Part shown: piece after piece, positions 31,724 to 40,201 of the stretch
Position numbering within the stretch: position 1 is the stretch's first letter
Layout of the letters: each line of letters begins with the position of its first letter
NCBI GenBank assembly: GCA_009377865.1
Contig: WHTH01000028.1
Coordinates: 1 to 48,413 of the forward strand
Origin: Pseudonocardiaceae bacterium
GTDB taxonomy: Bacteria > Actinomycetota > Actinomycetes > Mycobacteriales > Pseudonocardiaceae
Length of the DNA stretch: 48,413 bases
Direction of reading: 5' to 3'
The notes under the pieces: model-generated
The model's input: only the letters and a program-made list of their open reading frames with translations
Database searches by the model: none
What the model was told of the DNA's origin: nothing
Position numbers and translations under genes: made by a program

Positions 31724-33460
31724 GTGTCCATCAGGAGATCACGGGTGACGCGTGCGGCCGCGCTCGTCGCCGGCGCTGCGCTGGTGCTTTCGGCATGTGG
31801 CGGTGGCGGTGGCGGCGCGCAGGGAGAAACCTTCGCCGAATGCGAGAGCAACCCGAACACCTGCAACTCCGCTGAGGCGGGTGCGCTGCGCGACGGTGGC
31901 GAGGTCGCGTTCGCGCTGGAGAAGAACATCTCGAACTGGAACGCCAACTCCGCGGAGGGAAACGTCCTCGAGACCGGCCTCGTGTTCCAGAGCGTCCTGC
32001 CGAAGGCCTTCGTCACCCAGCCCGATCTCACTCCGGCGATGAACGAGAACCTGCTGGTGTCGGCCGAGCAGACCAACAGCAACCCGCAGACGCTCGTCTA
32101 CCAGATCCAGCCCGACGCGGTGTGGTCCGACGGTACCCCCATCACCGCCACCGACTTCATCTACAACTGGAGGACCCAGAACGGCAGGGACTGCCCGGAC
32201 TGTGCCGCGGCGACCACCTCGGGCTACGACCAGATCCGGTCCATCGAGCCCGCCGGCAACGGCAAGGCGTTCACGGTCACCATGTCGACGCCCTACACCG
32301 ACTGGCAAGCCCTCTGGAGCGGCGACGTCGTGATCTACCCGGCGCACATCGCCGCCCAGCAGGGCGACATCAACACCCCGCGGGGCCTCGCCGCGGCGTA
32401 CGAGTACTTCGGCCGGACGGTCCCGAACTACTCCGCCGGGCCGTTCCAGATCGAGGAGTTCCAGAACAACACGGCCGTCGTCGTGACACCCAACCCGCGG
32501 TGGTACGGCGAGGGCCCGAACCTGGATCGGCTGATCTTCCGGATCATCACCGAAGCAGCCCAGGAGCCTCCCGCACTGGCCAACGACGAGGTGCAGGTGA
32601 TCTACCCGCAGCCCCAGATCGACCTGGTGCAGCAGGTCCGGGACATTCCCGGAGTGTCCTCGTTCATCGGCATGGGCCTGCAGTGGGAGCACTACGACTT
32701 CAACCTGGAGAACCCGTTCCTGGCCGAGAAACCGCTGCGGGAGGCGATGTTCACCGCGGTGGACCGGCAGGGCATCATCGACGCGACCGTCGGGCAGTTC
32801 ACCGACAAGGCCGAGCCGCTGAACAACCACAACCTCATGCCGCAGCAGGAGGGCTACACCGACGTGGTCAGCCAGACCGGTTACGGCAACGGGAACGTGG
32901 ACGCGGCCCGGCAGGTGCTCAGCGATGCGGGCTACCGGATGCAGGATGAGCGGCTGATCACGCCTAACGGCCGGCCGGTGCCGCCGCTGCGGATCCGCTA
33001 CACCGTCGGCAACCAGATCCGGCAGGACCAGAGTGAGCTGTTCGCGCAGCAGGTCGCGCCGCTGGGCGTCACCGTCGACGTCGAGCCGACCGACGACCTG
33101 GGCGGCACGCTGTCCGAGGGTGACTACGACATCATGGTCTTCGCCTGGGTCAGCGACTCGTTCCCGTTCAGCGGCGCGCTGCAGCTCTGGTCGACGGGGT
33201 CGGAGAGCAACTACGGCGGTTACAGCAACCCCGAGGTGGACCGGTTGCTGGCGGCGGCGGCCAGCTCGACGAACGCCGACCAGGCACGCCAGCAGCTCAA
33301 CGAGTCGAACCGGATCCTGGCCGAGGACGCCTACGTGCTGCCGCTGTACCAGAAGCCCACGTTCATCGCGCTCTACGACGACATCGCGAACGTCCGGAAC
33401 AACTCCTCGCTGGATGGGCCGCTGTACAACGTGGAGCAGTGGGGGATCCGCGCCGAGTAG
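31724..33460 (+). CDS. Oligopeptide ABC transporter substrate-binding lipoprotein (second)
   Basis: A 578-aa family 5 solute-binding protein beginning with GTG (MSIRRSRVTRAAALVAGAAL) after a strong GAGGAGGT. The lipobox is LSAC (Cys25) with a Gly-rich linker. Typical elements: LVYQIQPDAVWSDGTPITAT, DFIYNWRTQ, YTDWQALWSGDVVIYPAHIA, NPRWYGEGPNLDRLIFRIIT, and the ending AEDAYVLPLYQKPTFIALYD. The spacing of 34 nt to the first permease gene makes it the cognate binding protein. A longer frame is open upstream but lacks a signal peptide in the right place. Confidence 0.93.
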   Translation: MSIRRSRVTRAAALVAGAALVLSACGGGGGGAQGETFAECESNPNTCNSAEAGALRDGGEVAFALEKNISNWNANSAEGNVLETGLVFQSVLPKAFVTQPDLTPAMNENLLVSAEQTNSNPQTLVYQIQPDAVWSDGTPITATDFIYNWRTQNGRDCPDCAAATTSGYDQIRSIEPAGNGKAFTVTMSTPYTDWQALWSGDVVIYPAHIAAQQGDINTPRGLAAAYEYFGRTVPNYSAGPFQIEEFQNNTAVVVTPNPRWYGEGPNLDRLIFRIITEAAQEPPALANDEVQVIYPQPQIDLVQQVRDIPGVSSFIGMGLQWEHYDFNLENPFLAEKPLREAMFTAVDRQGIIDATVGQFTDKAEPLNNHNLMPQQEGYTDVVSQTGYGNGNVDAARQVLSDAGYRMQDERLITPNGRPVPPLRIRYTVGNQIRQDQSELFAQQVAPLGVTVDVEPTDDLGGTLSEGDYDIMVFAWVSDSFPFSGALQLWSTGSESNYGGYSNPEVDRLLAAAASSTNADQARQQLNESNRILAEDAYVLPLYQKPTFIALYDDIANVRNNSSLDGPLYNVEQWGIRAE

Positions 33461-33494
33461 ACGAGACACCAGCCGTTGAAGCAGGAAGACCTCC

Positions 33495-34475
33495 ATGCTC
33501 GCCTACGCCGTGCGCCGGGTGCTCGTCTCGATGCCCATCCTCATCGCCGCGACGTTCCTCGTGTTCGTCATGGTGGCGCTGTCGGGTGACCCGCTGTCCG
33601 AGCTGCGGACCCGCAACCCCCCGCCGCCGCCGCGCACCTTCGAGCTCGAGGCGCAGCGGCTGAACCTCGACGAGCCGCTGCTGACGCGTTACTGGGGCTG
33701 GCTCACGGGGCTGTTCCGGGGTGACTTCGGCCCGTCGACGCAATCCACGCTGCAGATCGGTCCCGAGCTGTTCGCCCGCTTCGTCGTGACGTTCCGGCTG
33801 ATCGCGCTGGCGATGCTGGTGGCGCTGGTGCTGGCGGTGATCGTCGGGGTGATCAGCGCGGTCAAGCAGTACTCGGGCACCGACTACACGTTCACCTTCG
33901 CCGGCTTCCTGTTCCTGTCGATGCCGTCGTTCTGGTTCGCCATCCTGCTCAAGGAAGCGGGCATCAGCTTCAACAACGCGGTCGGCAGCCAGGTGCTGTT
34001 CACCATCGGGGACAGCTCCGTCTTCGTCGAGGGCGGCACCTGGGCGCAGTTCACCGACATCCTGGGTCACATGATCCTGCCCACGATCTCGCTGGCGCTG
34101 CTGTCGTTCGCCGCGTGGAGCCGGTTTCAGCGGGCCTCGATGCTCGAGGTGCTGGGCAGTGACTACGTGCGGCTCGCTCGGGCCAAGGGGCTGCGCCAGC
34201 GCAAGGTGATGACCCGCCACGCGCTGCGCACCGCGCTGATACCGCTGACCACGGTTACCGCACTCGACCTCGGCGCCATCATCTCCGGCGCGGTCATCAC
34301 CGAGATCGTGTACCAGTGGCGGGGAGCGGGCAGCTTCCTGCTCGAATCGATCGACCGCAACGACGTCTACGCCGTCTCCGGCTGGCTGCTCGTCGCGGCG
34401 ACGTTCATCATCTTGTTCAACCTCGCCGCCGACCTGCTCTACGCCGTGCTCGATCCGAGGATCCGCTATGCCTGA
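33495..34475 (+). CDS. Oligopeptide ABC transporter permease (OppB/DppB type)
   Basis: A 326-aa permease with six transmembrane helices, starting MLAYAVRRVLVSMPILIAAT with the OppB N-terminal pattern. The cytoplasmic EAA loop that contacts the ATPases is DYVRLARAKGLRQRKVMTRH followed by ALRTALIPLTT. It ends AADLLYAVLDPRIRYA, the standard OppB terminus. An AGGAAG ribosome site precedes the ATG. Its last 8 nt overlap the next permease gene. Confidence 0.94.
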   Translation: MLAYAVRRVLVSMPILIAATFLVFVMVALSGDPLSELRTRNPPPPPRTFELEAQRLNLDEPLLTRYWGWLTGLFRGDFGPSTQSTLQIGPELFARFVVTFRLIALAMLVALVLAVIVGVISAVKQYSGTDYTFTFAGFLFLSMPSFWFAILLKEAGISFNNAVGSQVLFTIGDSSVFVEGGTWAQFTDILGHMILPTISLALLSFAAWSRFQRASMLEVLGSDYVRLARAKGLRQRKVMTRHALRTALIPLTTVTALDLGAIISGAVITEIVYQWRGAGSFLLESIDRNDVYAVSGWLLVAATFIILFNLAADLLYAVLDPRIRYA

Positions 34476-35370
34476 GCGCATAACCGAGCACGCGCCCGCG
34501 GAGCGGGAGTTCACCGTCGCGCAGCGCAGCCAGGGCCAGCTCGTGCTGCGCCGGTTCCTGCGCCACCGGCTGGCGGTGATCAGCCTCGTCGTGCTGCTGG
34601 CCGTGGTGCTGCTGGCCTTCGTCGGCGGCGCGCTGTGGCGCTACGACGTCGCGACGCTCACCGGCGACTACTCGCAGCCGCCGTCCTGGGGCCACCCGTT
34701 CGGCACCGATGCGGTGGGCCACGACTCGTTCGCCCAGGTGATGCGTGGCACCCAGATCTCGATCGGGATCGCGGTGCTGGTCGCGGTCTTCTCCACGCTG
34801 ATCGGCACGATCTGGGGAGCCACGGCCGGCTACTACCGTGGCGCGTTGGACACCGTGATGATGCGGATCTCCGACCTCATCCTCACCCTGCCGCTGCTGG
34901 CGGTCGCCGCCGTGCTGGGCCACAACGTCGGCGGCAGCTGGTGGCTGATCGCGCTGGTGATCGCCGGCCTGTACTGGGCCTACGTCTCACGGGTCGCCCG
35001 CGGGGTCGTGCTGTCGCTGCGGGAGAAGGAGTTCATCGAGGCCGCCAAGGCGCTCGGGGCGGGTGACGCGCGGATCATCTTCCGCCACCTGATCCCCAAC
35101 GCGCTCGGCTCGATCATCGTCAACGCCACCGTCCTGGTGGCCATCGCGATCCTGCTCGAGACCGCGCTGTCGTTCCTGGGAGTCGGCGTGCGACCACCCG
35201 ACACCTCCCTCGGGCTGCTGGTCAGTAGCGCGCAGACGGCGGTGTCGACCCGGCCATGGTTGTTCTACCTGCCAGGGCTGTTCATCATCGTGATCGCGTT
35301 GACGATCAACTTCATCGGGGACGGGCTGCGCGACGCGTTCGACCCGCAGCAGACGAAGGTACGTGAATGA
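34468..35370 (+). CDS. Oligopeptide ABC transporter permease (OppC/DppC type)
   Basis: A 300-aa permease. The OppC N-terminal domain region QGQLVLRRFLRHRLAVISLV is followed by the loop PPSWGHPFGTDAVGHDSFAQ, then six helices. The EAA motif is EKEFIEAAKALGAGDARIIF, followed by RHLIPNALGSIIVNATV. It overlaps the upstream permease gene by 8 nt and the downstream ATPase gene by 4 nt (ATGA), which implies equal production of the subunits. Confidence 0.94.
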   Translation: MPERITEHAPAEREFTVAQRSQGQLVLRRFLRHRLAVISLVVLLAVVLLAFVGGALWRYDVATLTGDYSQPPSWGHPFGTDAVGHDSFAQVMRGTQISIGIAVLVAVFSTLIGTIWGATAGYYRGALDTVMMRISDLILTLPLLAVAAVLGHNVGGSWWLIALVIAGLYWAYVSRVARGVVLSLREKEFIEAAKALGAGDARIIFRHLIPNALGSIIVNATVLVAIAILLETALSFLGVGVRPPDTSLGLLVSSAQTAVSTRPWLFYLPGLFIIVIALTINFIGDGLRDAFDPQQTKVRE

Positions 35371-36437
35371 CCGCGGCCGCTGGCGAGACCGTGCTCGAGG
35401 TGGACGACCTGCGGGTCAGCTTCCCCACCGACGACGGTGTGGTGCAGGCCGTGCGGGGCGTCAGCTACCGGCTCGGTCGCGGCGAGGTGCTCGGCGTCGT
35501 CGGGGAGTCCGGCTCCGGCAAGTCGGTGATGTCGCTGGCCGTGATCGGCCTGCTGCCCGGCTCGGCCCGGATCTCGGGCTCGGCGCGCTGCTGCGGCGAG
35601 GAGCTGCTCGGAGCGTCCGACAAGCAGCTATCGCGGGTCCGCGGCCGCCGCATCTCGATGATCTTCCAGGACCCGATGACCTCGCTCAACCCGGTCTACT
35701 CCATCGGCTACCAGATAGCCGAGGCGATCCGTGCTCACCACGACGTCGGCCGGGAGGCCGCGCTCGAGCAGGCCGTGGAACTGCTCGACCTGGTGCGCAT
35801 CCCGAACCCACGCGAGCGGCTGCGCAGCTACCCGCACGAGCTGTCCGGCGGGATGCGACAGCGGGTGGTCATCGCGATCGCCATGGCCAACCGGCCCGAC
35901 GTGATCATCGCCGACGAGCCGACCACCGCGCTGGACGTGACGGTGCAGGCCCAGGTCCTGGAGGCGCTGGACACGGCGCAGCAGCAGATCGGCGCGGCGA
36001 TGGTGCTGATCACCCACGACCTCGGGGTCATCGCCGGGCACGCCGACCGGGTGCTGGTGATGTACGCCGGCAAGCTCGTCGAGGCCGGCACCGCCGACGA
36101 CGTCTTCTACGCGCCGCGGATGCCGTACACGCTCGGGCTGCTGGGCAGCCTGCCCCGGTTGGACGCCAAAACCGAGCGGCTCACCCCGATCGGCGGCGCA
36201 CCGCCGTCGGCGGTCAACATGCCGCCCGGTTGCCCGTTCACTCCCCGGTGCCCGCTGGCCCAGCAGGTGTGCGAGCGCGAGGAGCCCGCGGCCGAGCCGA
36301 CCACCAGTCCCGATCACCTCGCGGCGTGCCACTTCAGTGAGCAGCTCGAGGGGCGCGAGCCCGCTGAGCTGTTCGGAGCCGGCTGGCGCGATGACGTCGT
36401 GGTGCCCGGCGCCGAGCAGCGGGAGGAGGCCCGGTGA
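35367..36437 (+). CDS. Oligopeptide ABC transporter ATP-binding protein (OppD/DppD type)
   Basis: A 356-aa ATPase. Walker [11 protein letters not shown]-loop [14 protein letters not shown], signature [17 protein letters not shown], Walker [14 protein letters not shown] and switch His in LITHDLG. The C-terminal oligopeptide/dipeptide domain carries the cysteine motif [14 protein letters not shown], typical of OppD/OppF and able to bind a [4Fe-4S] cluster in some relatives. Both neighbours overlap it by 4 nt. Confidence 0.95.
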   Translation: MTAAAGETVLEVDDLRVSFPTDDGVVQAVRGVSYRLGRGEVLGVVGESGSGKSVMSLAVIGLLPGSARISGSARCCGEELLGASDKQLSRVRGRRISMIFQDPMTSLNPVYSIGYQIAEAIRAHHDVGREAALEQAVELLDLVRIPNPRERLRSYPHELSGGMRQRVVIAIAMANRPDVIIADEPTTALDVTVQAQVLEALDTAQQQIGAAMVLITHDLGVIAGHADRVLVMYAGKLVEAGTADDVFYAPRMPYTLGLLGSLPRLDAKTERLTPIGGAPPSAVNMPPGCPFTPRCPLAQQVCEREEPAAEPTTSPDHLAACHFSEQLEGREPAELFGAGWRDDVVVPGAEQREEAR

Positions 36438-37483
36438 TCGAGACCGCGAGCGAGCCGGTCAACCGCGACACCCACGACCCGGTGCTGTCGGTGCGCAACC
36501 TGGTCAAGCACTTCCCGGTGCGGGGTGGCGGCCTGCTGCGCCGCCGGGTCGGCGAGGTGCACGCCGTCTGCGACGTCTCCTTCGACATCGGCTCGCACGA
36601 GACGCTTGGGCTGGTGGGCGAGTCGGGCTGCGGCAAGAGCACCACCGCGCGGGTGCTGCTGAACCTGTTGCCCGCGACATCGGGGCGAGTCGTCTACGAA
36701 GGTAAGGATCTCACCCGGTTGTCGCGTAAGGCCATGCAGGAGTTGCGCCGGGAGCTGCAGATCGTCTTCCAGGATCCGTTCGCCTCGCTGGATCCGCGGC
36801 TACCGGTCAACGAGATCGTCGCGGAACCGCTGCGAATCCACGGGCTCTACGGCACCGACGGCCGCGAGCAGGTGCGCGACCTGCTGCGCGTCGTCGGACT
36901 GCGGCCCGAGCACGGCAACCGGTTTCCGCACGAGTTCTCCGGGGGGCAGCGCCAGCGCATCGGGGTGGCGCGGGCGCTGGCACTGCGGCCCAAGGTACTG
37001 GTGCTCGACGAGCCGGTCTCCGCCCTCGACGTCTCGATCCAGGCCGGCGTGCTCAACCTGCTCGACGAGCTGCAGGAGCAGTTCGGGCTGTCGTACCTGT
37101 TCGTGTCGCACGACCTGTCGGTGGTGCGACACGTTGCCGACCGCATCGCGGTGATGTACCTGGGCCGCATCGTCGAGACCGGGCGGGCCGACGACCTGTT
37201 CACGGCGCCGGCCCACCCCTATACCCAGGGGCTCATCTCGGCGATCCCGCTGCCCGACCCGCGCAAGGAGCGGTCCCGGCAGCGGATCACCATCACCGGC
37301 GACGTGCCCAACCCCGCCGACCCGCCGAGCGGCTGCCGGTTCCGTACCCGCTGCCCGAAGTTCGCCGAGCAGCTGACCGAGGGCCAGCGGCGGCGTTGCA
37401 TCGAGGAGATCCCGGCGCTCGTCGACCGCGGCCAGGGCCACCCCGCCGCATGCCACTACGCCGAGAGCACCGCCCTGCTCTGA
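36434..37483 (+). CDS. Oligopeptide ABC transporter ATP-binding protein (OppF/DppF type)
   Basis: A 349-aa ATPase completing the importer. Walker A GESGCGKST, Q-loop IVFQDPFASLDPRL, signature FSGGQRQRIGVARALAL, Walker B VLVLDEPVSALDVSIQ and switch His VSHDLS. The C-terminal domain has CRFRTRCPKFAEQ. GTG 36434 overlaps the oppD stop (GTGA). It ends the operon, 46 nt before mshB. Confidence 0.95.
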   Translation: MIETASEPVNRDTHDPVLSVRNLVKHFPVRGGGLLRRRVGEVHAVCDVSFDIGSHETLGLVGESGCGKSTTARVLLNLLPATSGRVVYEGKDLTRLSRKAMQELRRELQIVFQDPFASLDPRLPVNEIVAEPLRIHGLYGTDGREQVRDLLRVVGLRPEHGNRFPHEFSGGQRQRIGVARALALRPKVLVLDEPVSALDVSIQAGVLNLLDELQEQFGLSYLFVSHDLSVVRHVADRIAVMYLGRIVETGRADDLFTAPAHPYTQGLISAIPLPDPRKERSRQRITITGDVPNPADPPSGCRFRTRCPKFAEQLTEGQRRRCIEEIPALVDRGQGHPAACHYAESTALL

Positions 37484-37529
37484 CCCTGTGATCGTCACGC
37501 CGGTGTAGCGCCGGCCGTAGGGTGCAGCC

Positions 37530-38381
37530 ATGTGCAGCGCGGACCGCAGGCTGGTGCTGGTGCACGCGCACCCGGACGACGAGACGATCACGACCGGCGG
37601 GACGATCGCGCGCTACACGGCCGAGGGCGTGGCCGTCACGGTGGTGACCTGCACGCTGGGTGAGCAGGGCGAGGTGATCCCTGCCGAACTGGCCGGGTTG
37701 GCTGCCGAGCACGCCGACCAGCTCGGCGGCTACCGGATCGGGGAGCTGCGCGCGGCCGGCAGCGCGCTGGGGCTGCGCGATCAGCGCTTCCTGGGCGGGG
37801 TGGGACGCTGGCGCGACTCGGGCATGGTGGTCGAAGCCGGCGGTCGCGCGGGCGCGCCGCCGGTCCTGCACCCGCGGGCCTTCGCCGGCGCGCCACCCGG
37901 CGAACAGGTCGACGCGCTGCTCGCGGTGCTCGACGAGCTCCGGCCCCAGGTCGTCGTCAGCTACGGGCCGGACGGCGGCTACGGCCATCCCGATCACGTC
38001 CGCGCGCACGAGATCACCATGGCGGCGACCGAACAGCGACCGGACGTGCGCCGGGTCTGCTGGGCCGTGGCGCCTCGCTCGGCCGTGGCGGCCGGGGTGG
38101 ATGCGCTGCGCCGCATGCCGGACCTGCCGTTTCGGCTGCCGGGACCGGATGGTCTGCCCGGCGTGGCCGACGCCGAGGTCACCACGGCCGTCGACGTCAG
38201 CGCGCAGCTACCAGCGAAGCTGGCCGCGCTACGCGCGCACCGCAGTCAGGTCATGGTGTGGCCCGACGGTCCCGCGATGGCGCTGGCCGACGGGGTGGCG
38301 CGGCCGGTGCCAGCCGTCGAGCACTTCACACTCGCCCGCGGGTTGGGAGCCACCTGTGACCTCTTCGAGGCGCTGGAGTGA
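37530..38381 (+). CDS. mshB: GlcNAc-Ins deacetylase of mycothiol synthesis
   Basis: A 283-aa zinc enzyme that removes the acetyl group from N-acetylglucosaminyl-inositol, the second step of mycothiol synthesis. Zinc-site motifs are HAHPDDE (12-18, with His14 and Asp17) and GYGHPDH (150-156). GEQGEVIP and the LGLRDQRFLGG region are MshB hallmarks that separate it from Mca. TAGGGT lies 6 nt before the ATG, so a leaderless transcript is likely and it probably has its own promoter after the transporter operon. The next gene overlaps its stop. Confidence 0.95.
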   Translation: MCSADRRLVLVHAHPDDETITTGGTIARYTAEGVAVTVVTCTLGEQGEVIPAELAGLAAEHADQLGGYRIGELRAAGSALGLRDQRFLGGVGRWRDSGMVVEAGGRAGAPPVLHPRAFAGAPPGEQVDALLAVLDELRPQVVVSYGPDGGYGHPDHVRAHEITMAATEQRPDVRRVCWAVAPRSAVAAGVDALRRMPDLPFRLPGPDGLPGVADAEVTTAVDVSAQLPAKLAALRAHRSQVMVWPDGPAMALADGVARPVPAVEHFTLARGLGATCDLFEALE

Positions 38382-38791
38382 TGCGGGTCGTCATGCTGGG
38401 TGTGCTGGTGTTCGACGCGGTGCTGCTGGCCGTGGTGGAGCTGCTGTTCTTGCCGCTGCGGGTCGGTGGGTGGCCGGCCCCGGTGTCGATCCTGGTGGCG
38501 ATCGTCACCACCCCCTGGCTGGTGCGCGCAGCCGTCGAGCACGTGGGCGGCGGGCTGGCCGCCGCCGCCCCGCTGCTGGCGTGGGTGGTCACGGTGCTGG
38601 TGTTCGGTACCGCGGGCCCCGGGGGGGACGTGCTGCTGCCGGCCGACCCGCGATCGCTGCTGCTACTGGGCGGCGGCATGTTTCCCGCGGCGTTCGCGCT
38701 GGGCCGAGCCCTGAACCGCCAGGTCGTGCGTGATTCGCGGGGCCCGAGCCCGCCGAATCACTCACGACCTGGCGGGGCCCAGTACCGGTAG
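38378..38791 (+). CDS. Small four-helix membrane protein (Rv1171-like)
   Basis: About 137 aa. Four hydrophobic segments: LGVLVFDAVLLAVVELLFLP, APVSILVAIVTTPWLVRAAV, LAAAAPLLAWVVTVLVFG and SLLLLGGGMFPAAFALG. GTG 38378 overlaps the mshB stop (GTGA); ATG 38381 is the alternative start. A membrane protein also follows mshB in mycobacteria (Rv1171). Its last codons lie inside a large inverted repeat shared with the convergent GNAT gene. Function unknown. Confidence 0.75.
   Translation: MMRVVMLGVLVFDAVLLAVVELLFLPLRVGGWPAPVSILVAIVTTPWLVRAAVEHVGGGLAAAAPLLAWVVTVLVFGTAGPGGDVLLPADPRSLLLLGGGMFPAAFALGRALNRQVVRDSRGPSPPNHSRPGGAQYR
38717..38774. terminator. Bidirectional terminator hairpin between convergent genes
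   Basis: CGCCAGGTCGTG (38717-38728) pairs with CACGACCTGGCG (38763-38774). After one mismatch, GTGATTCG pairs with CGAATCAC, and then a short GC stem closes the loop with one bulge. It spans about 58 nt and covers the 3' ends of both genes. Confidence 0.8.
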
Positions 38792-39723
38792 CTGTGATGC
38801 TCGGTGAACCCGAGCGTCGAGTAGACCCGCCAAGCGGCGGTGCCGTGCAGCGAGACCTGCAGCACGGCGTGCCGGGCTCCCCGCTGCTGCGCCCAATCAC
38901 TCGCGGCGGCCGTCAGCGCACGGCCGAGTCCCCGCCCGCGCCGTGCCGGGTCGATCGCGAGCCGCGCCAGGTGCACCCAGTCGTCGACAAGTGCCGCGCG
39001 GACCGCGCCGACCACCTCACCGTCGATGCGGGCGAGTCCGAAGCCGACCACACCGCCGAGCAGCACCGCGCGCTGCGACTCGCCCGGACGTGTGGTGCCG
39101 GCCACGAGCTGCCACCAGTCCGGGGTGGGCGCATCTGTGACCTCTATCTCAGCGCCGCCGCCGTGCGGACCGTCGGTGATATCCGGCAGCAGCGCGACCT
39201 GCACCGACACCGGGCCGGTGTCGTCGACGGCCCACCCCGCACGCTGCACCGCCGCCTCCCACGGGGTGGTCTGGACGACCTGTGCCCGGGGCGCGACGCC
39301 GTGGCGGGTGGCGAAACGCTGCACCTCGGCGAGTGCGTCCGGCACCTCGAGACCCGGGTCACCGACGGCCAGCGCGCTGTTGGCCCGGCCGGAGAACCCG
39401 CCGGCTGCCCGCAGCAGCCAGTCGCCCAGGTGCTCGGTGACCTGTGCCGGCCACCCGGCGGCGCAGACCCGCTCCAGGGCGGCGACGGCATCCAGCGGGG
39501 CGCGCCGGGGCCGCGGCGGCGGTACCGCACGGACCGCGACGACGGCTGCCGGATCCACCACGATCGGGCCTCGCCGGGTGTGCACCAGCCAGCGGTCGCC
39601 GTCGCGGTCGAGGTCACCGACGGCGTCGCTGTACCGCGCTCCCGGCCGCCCGGCCGGCAGCCGGTATCGTAGGGAGACGCGTCGGCCCACGAGGGGACGC
39701 GGATCGATGCTCGGGCGTGCCAC
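38758..39723 (-). CDS. GNAT-family N-acetyltransferase (Rv0428c/Cg3035-like)
   Basis: A 321-aa protein. The N-terminal domain (about 1-70) looks like a small SH3-like barrel: RVSLRYRLPAGRPGARYSDA and DRWLVHTRRGPIVVDPAAVV. After a divergent GNAT-like middle part (AALERVCAAGWPAQVTEHLG), the catalytic GNAT domain carries WVHLARLAIDPARRGRGLGR and ALTAAASDWAQQRGARHAVL (acetyl-CoA loop RGRGLG), ending FTEHHSYRYWAPPGRE. The two-domain layout is that of the Rv0428c/Cg3035 family as I recall it. GTG 39723 is inferred. It is divergent from fdxA. Substrate unknown. Confidence 0.8.
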   Translation of the reverse strand: MARPSIDPRPLVGRRVSLRYRLPAGRPGARYSDAVGDLDRDGDRWLVHTRRGPIVVDPAAVVAVRAVPPPRPRRAPLDAVAALERVCAAGWPAQVTEHLGDWLLRAAGGFSGRANSALAVGDPGLEVPDALAEVQRFATRHGVAPRAQVVQTTPWEAAVQRAGWAVDDTGPVSVQVALLPDITDGPHGGGAEIEVTDAPTPDWWQLVAGTTRPGESQRAVLLGGVVGFGLARIDGEVVGAVRAALVDDWVHLARLAIDPARRGRGLGRALTAAASDWAQQRGARHAVLQVSLHGTAAWRVYSTLGFTEHHSYRYWAPPGRE

Positions 39724-39867
39724 GTATCCCAGTGTGCTACGCACGCCAGGGGGTCGATGTGGCGCCGCAACAAGAAGACATACTGTGGTGTCGGCCAGGG
39801 AGCCAACCAGTGGCTGCCCGGACACGACCAATTCGCAGTACCGCGAGTGAGGAGCAGGAGAGCCCCC

Positions 39868-40194
39868 GTGACCTACGTGATCGCCGAGCCGTGCGTGGAT
39901 CTGCTCGACAAGTCGTGCATCGAGGAGTGCCCGGTCGACTGCATCTACGAGGGTGGTCGGATGCTCTACATCCAGCCCGACGAGTGCGTCGACTGCGGTG
40001 CTTGCGAGCCGGTTTGCCCGGTGGAGGCCATCTACTACGAGGACGACGTGCCGGAGCAGTGGAAGGACTACTACACGGCCAACGTCGACTTCTTCAAGGA
40101 GGTCGGATCGCCGGGAGGCGCGGCCAAGGTCGGGAAGATCGACTACGATCACCCGATCGTCGCCGCGCTGCCGCCGCAGAACCAGGAGGAGTGA
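39868..40194 (+). CDS. fdxA: Seven-iron ferredoxin (FdxA/FdxC type)
   Basis: A 108-aa 3Fe-4S/4Fe-4S ferredoxin. Cysteines fall at 9, 17, 21, 25, 40, 43, 46 and 50: PCVDLLDKSCIEECPVDC, then CVDCGACEPVCP. The pattern C-x7-C-x3-C-P and C-x2-C-x2-C-x3-C-P is diagnostic. The start is GTG 39868 after GGAGCAGGAG. A TACTGT hexamer (39781-39786) may be the promoter -10, leaving a leader of about 75 nt. It precedes dapC by 7 nt, as fdxC does in mycobacteria. Serves as a low-potential electron carrier. Confidence 0.95.
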   Translation: MTYVIAEPCVDLLDKSCIEECPVDCIYEGGRMLYIQPDECVDCGACEPVCPVEAIYYEDDVPEQWKDYYTANVDFFKEVGSPGGAAKVGKIDYDHPIVAALPPQNQEE

Positions 40195-40201
40195 CGAGGG
40201 G

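Noticed and set aside
31739-33496. 585-codon minus strand frame over the second binding-protein gene
   Set aside because: Antisense shadow; the + strand has signal peptide, lipobox and family 5 motifs.
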